Source: Nitrospiraceae bacterium UBA2166 (GTDB lineage: Bacteria; Nitrospirota; Nitrospiria; Nitrospirales; UBA2166). From it: a DNA stretch of 41,658 bases. The notes beneath the pieces are model-generated. The model was not told the origin of the DNA and made no database searches. It worked only from the letters and a program-made list of their open reading frames with translations. Position 1 is the stretch's first letter, and each line of letters begins with the position of its first letter. Made by a program: the position numbers and the translations under genes. Location: assembly GCA_002328825.1 (NCBI GenBank), contig DCWI01000017.1:7948-49605 (forward strand). The letters are read 5' to 3'. Of the stretch, positions 7,940-14,270 are shown in pieces.

Positions 7940-10480
7940 ATGCCGCGTATCTTTCTTGCAGCTCTATTTTTTGCTTCAGGAGTTGCGGGGCTGATCTATG
8001 AGATTCTCTGGTTTCGACATTTCGGGATTCTTTTTGGCAATGTCGTGCATGCTACTGCATTGGTGCTTGTTGCCTTCTTTTCCGGTTTGGCTTTAGGTAA
8101 CCACTGGATTGGGCGATACGCTGATCGTGTAACATCTCCTCTTCGCTTGTACGGTATTTTAGAACTAGGGGTTGTGGTCACTGCGCTTCCGATTCCTTTC
8201 TTCCTTGACGTTCTGGAGTCGCTACCGATTTCACGTGTGACCCCAGATGGCTTCTTCCTGATTTCAACTCTTGCCGTGCTTGCTGTACTGCCGGCTGCAA
8301 TGTTCATGGGGGGGACTCTTCCGGTTTTGGGGTGTGAAGTTGTTAGCAGATTAAAGCATGGTGTTGCAGAATCTGGAGGGCGCTTGTATGCGATCAATAC
8401 GTTTGGAGCAGCGTGTGGCGCACTTGCTACGGGCTGCTTTCTCCCTCTTTATATTGGCGTATGGAACACCTATCTTGTTGCTGTTGGGATTAATTGTTTT
8501 ATTGCAATTGTAGTGTTGCTATATACAAAACAGGTACATACAACGACAGCGGAAATTCATGTTGCTCAAAATGATCAAACTCTAAGCGAGTCTCTCATTC
8601 AAAATAATGGCGGATCAGTGTCGCTAATTCTCAGTCTCTCGTTATTGTCTGGGCTGTTTACTCTTTGCCTCCAGGTGATGTGGACTCGCATGTTTGCCTT
8701 GGTTTTTCACAACTCTGTGTTTAGTTTTGCCATCATTGTGGTGACGTTTTTAGTTGGGCTTGCGGTGGGAGCCTTTATCATTTCTAGATTGATGAGCGAA
8801 GTCAAGTGGACTCACACGCATCCTTGGCAGTTGCTGATCTGGGTGCTGGTCATCACTGCGGTGCTTATCAGTCTGTCACCGCCATTGTTTATGATGCTCA
8901 CTGGCCTTGAGCGTGAACCCCATGCTGATGTAACCGTCTGGCCGTTGCTCTGGGCTGCGAGTCTTACAACCCTCATCACGGTGCCACCGATTATCACTGC
9001 GGGAATGATTCTTCCACTTCTCTGGCATGTGTATCGTCCCCAGGTTTTGATCAAAGGATGTTCATCAAACGTTGGGTCTCGTTTGGGCAGTGTGATGGCA
9101 GCAAACTTTATTGGAGCGATCTTGGGGGCACTCACTGCGGGATTTGTTGTGATCCCGCTGGTTGGATTGTGGCAAGGTGTTTTTCTCATTGCGTTGATGT
9201 ATGTGATATGTGCTCTTGTGGTGATGCTTATGTGCGAGCGACGTGACCAAGGGCCAAGAGGTATTTCAACAACGCGCCTCGCTACTTCACAGAAATTTAC
9301 TGTGTGGATCGTTGTTGTGATCATTGCTGGCGGAAATTTTTTCGTGCCTCATTCTCTTGGGGGTTTGCAGAGACTCAAGGATGGAGAAACTCTTATTTTT
9401 CATCAGGAGGGGAGCAGTGCTGCTGTGGCAGTGCTGAAGCGTAAAGACGGACACTTAAAGTTAAAGGTTAATAATACATATGGACTTGGCGGTACTTCTG
9501 GGGAAATTCAGGAGAGAAGAATGGGGCATTTACCGCTGTTATTGCACAAAAAACCAGGCCGCATCGCGTTTATTGGAGTGGCTACCGGGATTACCATGAG
9601 TGCACTAAATTTGACCCCACGTGGGCAGCAGGTAGAGCGGGTACTCGCGGTTGAGCTGCTTCCTCAAGTCGTTGAAGCTGCTAGTGTGTTTCGTGACTAT
9701 ACAGGTGATGTGCTCTCTGACCCTCGAGTTGAGGTTCGTATTGGTGATGGGCGACAGATCTTACATGTGAGTGATGAGCATTTTGACGTCATCACACTTG
9801 ATCTTGTTACCCCATGGCATGCAAATGCAGGCTCATTATACAGTGTTGAGTTTTATGCTGAGATTAGTAATCAACTAGCTGAAGGAGGGCTGTTTTGGCA
9901 GTGGCTCCCACTCTATCAGCTAGGACCTCGAGAATTTAAGATTATCGCGAAGACATTCCAGTCTGTATTCCCTCATGTGCAATTGTGGCGTGGGTCCATT
10001 AATCCTCGATATCCAGTGTTGGGGTTGGTTGGTTCCAATCATGAAATCGATCTTGCCCGGGATCTCCTTGCGGGAACGACATCTGATGGTGAGGTGTATC
10101 CAACCGATCCTTATCTCGTGGATCTTCCCAGCCTTTTCCTCTTGTACGCTGGAAACGAGGAAGCTCTTCGCCCATTGCTTCATGGCATACCATTGAATTC
10201 TGATGATCGTCCCCTTGTTGAATATCTTGCTCCAATGAGTCATCTTTCGAGCCATCAATTGTTGGGTGAAACCTTGATTTATTTTTTTGATGATATGCTT
10301 CATGGACCGGGGTGGGTTTCAGAGTCTCACCGAGTGTTTTCAACAGCAGGAAATTTAATTCTTGCAGCAAAATGGGCGAAGCGGCAAAAGGACTATGACA
10401 AGCGAAGGGAACTGCTTGATCGTGTGAGGCTATTGGTTCCTGAGAGCCAATATATCCAACGATTTGTGATTGGATTATGA
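7940..10480 (+). CDS. polytopic membrane protein fused to a spermidine-synthase-like domain
   Basis: An 846-residue fusion. The first 450 or so residues contain many membrane segments, beginning LAALFFASGVAGLIYEILWF, the typical start of the fused MFS/spermidine synthase family. After about residue 490 comes a Rossmann-type spermidine-synthase-like domain: IGVATGITMSAL (methyltransferase glycine motif), VLAVELLPQVVEAA, VRIGDGRQIL and FDVITLDLVTPWHANAGSLY. It ends with NSDDRPLVEYLAPM, a common C-terminal signature of the family. The usual GGGDGG is replaced by GVATG, and the catalytic DSTDP-like loop by DLVTPW, so true aminopropyl transfer is doubtful. The start is ATG 7940, or GTG 7937 immediately before it; no ribosome site is evident. 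A small-molecule transfer or export role at the inner membrane is inferred. Confidence 0.88.
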   Translation: MPRIFLAALFFASGVAGLIYEILWFRHFGILFGNVVHATALVLVAFFSGLALGNHWIGRYADRVTSPLRLYGILELGVVVTALPIPFFLDVLESLPISRVTPDGFFLISTLAVLAVLPAAMFMGGTLPVLGCEVVSRLKHGVAESGGRLYAINTFGAACGALATGCFLPLYIGVWNTYLVAVGINCFIAIVVLLYTKQVHTTTAEIHVAQNDQTLSESLIQNNGGSVSLILSLSLLSGLFTLCLQVMWTRMFALVFHNSVFSFAIIVVTFLVGLAVGAFIISRLMSEVKWTHTHPWQLLIWVLVITAVLISLSPPLFMMLTGLEREPHADVTVWPLLWAASLTTLITVPPIITAGMILPLLWHVYRPQVLIKGCSSNVGSRLGSVMAANFIGAILGALTAGFVVIPLVGLWQGVFLIALMYVICALVVMLMCERRDQGPRGISTTRLATSQKFTVWIVVVIIAGGNFFVPHSLGGLQRLKDGETLIFHQEGSSAAVAVLKRKDGHLKLKVNNTYGLGGTSGEIQERRMGHLPLLLHKKPGRIAFIGVATGITMSALNLTPRGQQVERVLAVELLPQVVEAASVFRDYTGDVLSDPRVEVRIGDGRQILHVSDEHFDVITLDLVTPWHANAGSLYSVEFYAEISNQLAEGGLFWQWLPLYQLGPREFKIIAKTFQSVFPHVQLWRGSINPRYPVLGLVGSNHEIDLARDLLAGTTSDGEVYPTDPYLVDLPSLFLLYAGNEEALRPLLHGIPLNSDDRPLVEYLAPMSHLSSHQLLGETLIYFFDDMLHGPGWVSESHRVFSTAGNLILAAKWAKRQKDYDKRRELLDRVRLLVPESQYIQRFVIGL

Positions 10481-10575
10481 ATATATATGCGTAAGATTTG
10501 CTAGAATGCCCTGTTAGTCTGGTCAAGTGAGTTGGACCGAGAGTCGTTTAGTTTTCTCTGAAAAACGTTTAGGCG

Positions 10576-11019
10576 ATGAATACACGGAACATCTCGATGC
10601 ATTCCATCTTCCCACTCTTTGTTACGATCTTCTCATGCGTGTCGATTTTGAGTTGTGCAACATATGAAACGCGCGAAATGCTTGTCACAGCATATTCGTC
10701 TGATCAATACAGTACTAATTGGGAGCGCCACCCTATTTTTTTCTGGAAAACAGTGATTGCGAGTGGGCCACGTAAAGGAAAACCAAAGAAGGTTGGCATC
10801 ACCTCAAGCGGACTCAAGGCAAGAAAGGGCACCATTGCTGCAGATATTAAATATTATCCGTATGGAACCATCATGATCATTCCAGGGTATGGGAAAGGTG
10901 TTGTGGAAGATATTGGAGGAGCTATTAAAGGACCGAATCGGCTTGATCTCTATTTTTCGACCAGAAAAAAAGCGCTCCAATGGGGCAAGCAGACAGTGAA
11001 GGTGAAGATTCAGAGATAA
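10576..11019 (+). CDS. 3D-domain lipoprotein-like protein
   Basis: A 147-residue exported protein. A hydrophobic signal ends in ILSC, a plausible lipobox, so it is probably a lipoprotein. The mature part is a 3D domain (PF06725-like): VTAYSSD at the start, then IAADIKYYPYGTIMIIPGYG, VVEDIGGAIKG and RLDLYFST, containing the three conserved aspartates, and QWGKQTVKV at the end. These domains share the double-psi barrel of lytic transglycosylases such as MltA and are linked to cell-wall remodelling. Whether this short version is catalytic is not known. It lies 95 bases after the fusion protein gene. Confidence 0.85.
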   Translation: MNTRNISMHSIFPLFVTIFSCVSILSCATYETREMLVTAYSSDQYSTNWERHPIFFWKTVIASGPRKGKPKKVGITSSGLKARKGTIAADIKYYPYGTIMIIPGYGKGVVEDIGGAIKGPNRLDLYFSTRKKALQWGKQTVKVKIQR

Positions 11020-11064
11020 CGTGCGCGTAGTCATGGCAAAGTGAACAAATTTGGAGGTTTCAGC

Positions 11065-13110
11065 ATGCCAAACTATACGACTCAAGACATTCGAAATATT
11101 GCATTTGTTGGGGAAGGAGCATCTGGAAAAACGACTTTGATTGAGGCGTTGTTGCATCAGACAGGAATGATCCAGAACCTTGGATCAATCGAAAAGAAAA
11201 ATACTGTTTGCGATTTTGATCTGGAAGAAAAAGAGCATCAACATTCCTTGAATTCTGCAATTGTGAGTTGTGATCACGCGGGGCACCATATCAACCTCAT
11301 CGATACTCCAGGGATGATTGAGTTTTCTGGACATGCTCTTTCAGTACTCACTGCAGTCGAGACTGTCGCGGTGGTCATAACGGCTCAACATGGCATCAAC
11401 ATGGTTGCACGGCGCATTATGGAGCGAGCCGCTACCAGGAAGTTGTGTCGAATAATTATTGTGAATAAAATCGATGCTGAGGAGGTTGATCTTGAGCAGT
11501 TGCTGGGGCAGATTCAGGAGTTATTCGGAAAAGAATGTCTTCCCATTAACCTCCCGAGCAGAGGAAGGTCTAACGTTGTCGACGTTTTTAATAAAGCAGA
11601 TGGTGATGTTGACTTTGGATCTGTCACTGATGCGCACACAGCTATCGTCGATCAAGTTGTGGAAATGGATGAGAACCTTATGGAGACTTATCTTGAGCAG
11701 GGTAAGGTGAGCCTTGACCAGCTTCATACTCCGTTTACAAATGCACTAAAGGACGGGCATCTAGTTCCTATTTGTTTTGTGTCGGCACTGCAGGGTGTTG
11801 GGGTGCAGGAGTTATTAGAAGTCTTTTCACATATGATGCCAAATCCAACTGAGGGGAATGCGCAAGAGTTTTACAGGCGACAGGGTGAAGATAGTGAGGA
11901 GGTGGATGTTACGCCAGATGCCTCTAAGACGATCATAGCACATGTATTCAAAGTTACGGCAGATCCTTTCATCGGAAAACTTGGTGTATTTCGCATCTTT
12001 CAGGGGACAGTAAAAAAAGATAGCCAGCTCCATCTTGGGGATGAGCGAAAGACGTTTAAGGTTGGGCACTTGCTGCGTTTGCAAGGGAAAGAACATACCG
12101 AAGTTGATATGGGTATTCCCGGAGATATTTGTGCTGTGGCGAAAATCGACGAAATTCGATTTGATGCTGTGTTGCGAGACAATATTGATAACGGTGATGT
12201 GAGATTAAAGCCCATGGACTTTCCCCAGCCGATGAATGGTTTTGCCATTGAGGCGAAAAGTCGTGGGGATGAACAAAAGATTGGGAAAGCATTGGTTAGT
12301 ATGGAAGCTGAGGACCCTTGTTTTACCATTGAACGCAATATAACGACGAGTGAAACCGTTATCTATGGGCTTGGAGATATGCATCTACGAGTTATTCTCA
12401 AGAAAATGAAAAACCGATATAACGTAGAGGTTAATACTCATCCACCGAAGATTGCATATAAGGAAACTATTTTGGGCAATGCAGAGGGACATCATCGGCA
12501 TAGAAAACAATCTGGAGGCGCTGGCCAGTTTGGAGAAGTGTTTTTGCGGATTTCTCCGCAAGAACGAGGTGAAGGATTCGAGTTTACCAATGATACGTTT
12601 GGAGGGTCAATCCCTCGGCAGTTTATTCCAGCGGTTGAGAAGGGCGTTCGATTGGTGATGGAGCAAGGTGCTATCGCAGGATACCCGATACAGGATATTA
12701 AAGTAAGTGTACATGATGGAAAACATCATCCTGTTGATAGCAAAGAGGTTGCTTTTGTTACTGCGGCAAAGAAAGCGTTGATTGACGCAATTGAGAAAGC
12801 AAAACCAGTGATTCTTGAGCCAGTTGTGCAAATGGATATTATTGTGCCAGAAGGAAACATGGGGGATATCGCTGGGGATTTATCGAGTAAGAGAGGGCGG
12901 CTTCAGGGTTCTGATACATTACCGGGAGGAATGCTCCACATAAGTGCACAAGCGCCTTTGGCAGAATTGGGGCAATATCAATCGCAACTGAAAGCAGTGA
13001 CAGCTGGACAAGGATCGTACACTATGCAGCTTAGCCACTATGATGTTGTACCACCAAATATTCAGCAACAAATTATTGATCAGTATAAGCCAAAGGCTGA
13101 GGACGATTAG
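11065..13110 (+). CDS. elongation factor G paralogue, FusA2/EF-G-like type
   Basis: A 681-residue translational GTPase. The ATG at 11065 follows GGAGG (11053-11057) by 7 bases; an upstream in-frame GTG at 11041 is less likely. Motifs are the P-loop GEGASGKT (16-23), DTPG (80-83), NKID (134-137) and SALQG, then domains II, III (HLRVIL), IV (RKQSGGAGQFGEV) and V (GSYTMQLSHYDVVPPN). The classical switch I motif RGITI is missing; the region reads EEKEHQHSLNSAIV. That marks the EF-G-like FusA2 branch (as in the Thermus second EF-G), not the housekeeping factor. Its cellular role is not settled. A second, canonical fusA is expected elsewhere in the genome. Confidence 0.92.
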   Translation: MPNYTTQDIRNIAFVGEGASGKTTLIEALLHQTGMIQNLGSIEKKNTVCDFDLEEKEHQHSLNSAIVSCDHAGHHINLIDTPGMIEFSGHALSVLTAVETVAVVITAQHGINMVARRIMERAATRKLCRIIIVNKIDAEEVDLEQLLGQIQELFGKECLPINLPSRGRSNVVDVFNKADGDVDFGSVTDAHTAIVDQVVEMDENLMETYLEQGKVSLDQLHTPFTNALKDGHLVPICFVSALQGVGVQELLEVFSHMMPNPTEGNAQEFYRRQGEDSEEVDVTPDASKTIIAHVFKVTADPFIGKLGVFRIFQGTVKKDSQLHLGDERKTFKVGHLLRLQGKEHTEVDMGIPGDICAVAKIDEIRFDAVLRDNIDNGDVRLKPMDFPQPMNGFAIEAKSRGDEQKIGKALVSMEAEDPCFTIERNITTSETVIYGLGDMHLRVILKKMKNRYNVEVNTHPPKIAYKETILGNAEGHHRHRKQSGGAGQFGEVFLRISPQERGEGFEFTNDTFGGSIPRQFIPAVEKGVRLVMEQGAIAGYPIQDIKVSVHDGKHHPVDSKEVAFVTAAKKALIDAIEKAKPVILEPVVQMDIIVPEGNMGDIAGDLSSKRGRLQGSDTLPGGMLHISAQAPLAELGQYQSQLKAVTAGQGSYTMQLSHYDVVPPNIQQQIIDQYKPKAEDD

Positions 13111-13128
13111 CTTTTACGTTATTGGGGT

Positions 13129-13164
13129 GCTGCTACAGTACGTGTAGTGCCATGTGGTAGCAGC
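13129..13164. other. hairpin between the EF-G gene and the structured RNA
   Basis: A perfect 8-bp inverted repeat (GCTGCTAC at 13129-13136, GTAGCAGC at 13157-13164) lies just after the EF-G stop codon and next to the minus-strand terminator. There is no T-run on the plus strand, so it is at best a weak terminator for the EF-G message. Confidence 0.45.
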
Positions 13165-13170
13165 GTAGGC

Positions 13171-13233
13171 AAAAAAGAGCCCGGAAGCAGATCAGAAAAT
13201 CCGAATGCGGCTCCGGCACCCGCGCTTCCGGGC
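13171..13233 (-). terminator. strong intrinsic terminator of the structured RNA
   Basis: A 10-bp perfect stem (GCCCGGAAGC with GCTTCCGGGC, 13224-13233 and 13179-13188) is followed in the minus direction by TC and six T residues (13171-13176). The loop of about 35 bases can form its own small stem. It is the clearest classical terminator seen in the window. Confidence 0.85.
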
Positions 13234-13284
13234 CGGTGGCGCTGGGACTACGCCCCAGGTTTCACCGAAAAAAAAGGTGTACGG

Positions 13285-13335
13285 CTAGAACGTTGCCACC
13301 TCACTCGCCGCAGGGTTACTACTGTCACTTCCCAT
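13285..13335 (-). CDS. possible 16-residue peptide behind an extreme Shine-Dalgarno
   Basis: From the ATG at 13335 the minus strand reads MGSDSSNPAASEVATF and stops at TAG (13285-13287). The start is placed 7 bases after a core AGGAGG inside a 15-base perfect complement of the 16S rRNA tail, an ideal initiation context. The same frame stays open upstream to a GTG at 13467, giving a 60-residue form, but that start has no ribosome site. The peptide is small, polar and Ser/Ala-rich, with no signal peptide. I do not recognise it. It could be a translated mini-protein, a leader peptide, or a by-product of a ribosome-binding RNA. Confidence 0.35.
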   Translation of the reverse strand: MGSDSSNPAASEVATF

Positions 13336-13353
13336 TGGATCACCTCCTTCCAA
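13335..13353 (-). promoter_or_regulatory. extended Shine-Dalgarno presented in a hairpin loop
   Basis: The minus strand carries AAGGAGGTGATCCAA (13335-13349), a perfect 15-base complement of the common 16S rRNA 3' end. TTGGA and TCCAA on either side can pair, placing AGGAGGTGA in a 9-base loop. The A of the following ATG lies in the stem. Such an exposed, unusually long site decides the start of the 16-codon ORF. Confidence 0.6.
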
Positions 13354-13482
13354 CCGGCGATGTATTGCGTCACGCTGGCCCAGACCTTGCGTGAACTCAT
13401 GGGCTGACCCGCCGTCGGTTAGCGCATGAGATGCCTCCCTCCTATCGGGAGACTCGGGGGAGAGCACCCCCTAACATTGTTG

Positions 13483-13488
13483 ATTATA
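13483..13488 (-). promoter_or_regulatory. -10 box for the structured RNA
   Basis: A perfect TATAAT on the minus strand lies just upstream of the first strong hairpin of the RNA. No good -35 hexamer is seen at 16-18 bases, so an activator or another sigma factor may be needed, or the match may be chance. Confidence 0.45.
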
Positions 13489-13594
13489 ACACAGCGATCT
13501 TACTATTGAGATAGCATCTTTGTCAGAGCATATCTTAAGGTGAGAATATTTACTCTTTTGCAGATGACTTGATGAGTCTCTACTCAAAAGCCTG

Positions 13595-13600
13595 TATAAT
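13595..13600 (+). promoter_or_regulatory. candidate -10 box upstream of 13650 and 13771 genes
   Basis: A perfect TATAAT (preceded by TG) lies 50 bases before the small ORF at 13650. The best -35-like sequence, TTGATG at 13569-13574, is 20 bases away, longer than usual. Apart from this box nothing is recognised in 13489-13649. Confidence 0.35.
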
Positions 13601-13649
13601 TTATGAACATGAAGATGTTGTGTGCCGAACAATAGGAGAGCATCGTACT

Positions 13650-13748
13650 ATGATAATTTCATTGGACGGGGCCTTGATTCTTTCAGCTTGTGCCGTAATA
13701 GAGAGTTGTCGCTTTAGGGGAATGAGTGCGTATGTAGAGTGTACATAA
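13650..13748 (+). CDS. possible 32-residue small protein
   Basis: The ATG at 13650 follows AGGAGAG (13634-13640) at about 9 bases. The product MIISLDGALILSACAVIESC... is moderately hydrophobic in its first 17 residues and contains three Cys. It ends 22 bases before the exported protein gene at 13771 and may share its promoter. No family is recognised. The good ribosome site is the main argument; it could equally be a leader or a chance ORF. Confidence 0.3.
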   Translation: MIISLDGALILSACAVIESCRFRGMSAYVECT

Positions 13749-13770
13749 AGTCTATTTTGGATCATTAACT

Positions 13771-14256
13771 ATGAAGCAATATTTTGCGTCGTGCATTCTC
13801 GTTGGATTTTCAGTGTTTTTTTTCCCTGTTGTACTGCTTGCAGATGATGGGGTTTTTGAAAATGATCCCAATGGATTTAAGGGGTATTCCTGGAATGCTA
13901 ATATTGTGGAATTTGATGGGCTTGTATTATGGGGAGAGTCAGAGGATCTATCAGAATCAAAGACTTATTATTTTCCAAGTGAGTTGCTAACTGTTGGTGA
14001 TATCAATGTTGAGAAAATTTTATATTCATTTGGGGGGGGGGAGTTTCAACGTGTAACAATAAAATATCGTGCTAGAGAAAGCTACAATGGATTATTAAGT
14101 GCTTTGACGTTTCGTTTTGGATCGGGTCGCGATGAGAGTCGTTTTTCTCGCGACGTGTCATGGGTTGGTCCGCATACTCATATGATTTTAAGGTACGATG
14201 ATGAGTTTGACATCGGAGTCCTTGTCATATCACAGGTTGAGCACAGACCACGATAG
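13771..14256 (+). CDS. exported protein of unknown function with a G10 tract
   Basis: A 161-residue protein with a signal peptide (MKQYFASCILVGFSVFFFPV, cleavage near LLADD). The mature part is aromatic and beta-rich (KGYSWNANIVEFDGLVLWGE, RVTIKYRA, LTFRFGSG, HMILRYDDEFDIGVLVIS), suggesting a small periplasmic beta-sandwich. I do not recognise a family. Codons for Gly-Gly-Gly-Glu near residues 88-91 are written as an uninterrupted run of ten G (14032-14041), which is slippage-prone. A change in the run would shift the frame halfway through the protein. The gene is convergent with the AddA-like gene, only 14 bases separating their stops. Confidence 0.7.
   Translation: MKQYFASCILVGFSVFFFPVVLLADDGVFENDPNGFKGYSWNANIVEFDGLVLWGESEDLSESKTYYFPSELLTVGDINVEKILYSFGGGEFQRVTIKYRARESYNGLLSALTFRFGSGRDESRFSRDVSWVGPHTHMILRYDDEFDIGVLVISQVEHRPR
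14032..14041 (+). repeat. G10 homopolymer inside a coding region
   Basis: Ten consecutive G residues follow TTT within the gene at 13771-14256, the longest G or C run noticed in the window. The current length keeps the gene open. Such tracts are classic sites for slipped-strand phase variation, but also for sequencing error. Confidence 0.8.
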
Positions 14257-14270
14257 TATTGCCATGTGTT

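Larger units (their letters stand above)
13171..13476 (-). ncRNA. candidate structured RNA, about 300 nt, unknown family
   Basis: This stretch is markedly more G+C-rich than its surroundings and is full of short inverted repeats when read on the minus strand. In transcript order: GGGGG/CCCCC (13467-13471 with 13456-13460), CTCATG/CATGAG (13425-13430 with 13396-13401), TCACGC/GCGTGA (13389-13394 with 13370-13375), TTGGA/TCCAA around a Shine-Dalgarno loop (13349-13353 with 13335-13339), CACC/GGTG (13276-13279 with 13263-13266) and CTGGG/CCCAG (13254-13258 with 13242-13246). It ends in a strong intrinsic terminator and has a TATAAT box about 10 bases before the proposed start. I checked for landmarks of tmRNA, RNase P RNA, SRP RNA and the cobalamin riboswitch and saw none. 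It may be an mRNA for a tiny peptide, a regulatory RNA, or both. The 5' end is estimated from the -10 box. Confidence 0.55.

Noticed and set aside
13335..13349. Plus strand reads TTGGATCACCTCCTT, identical to the end of 16S rRNA
   Set aside because: The bases before it do not resemble the conserved 16S helix 45 region and no rRNA lies nearby, so it is not an rRNA remnant. It is better read as the complement of a Shine-Dalgarno.
13171..13476. Structured RNA as tmRNA, RNase P RNA, SRP RNA or riboswitch
   Set aside because: No tRNA-like ends or tag, no GAGGAAAGTCC core, no GGAAGGAAGCAGCC-like loop and no cobalamin core were seen.
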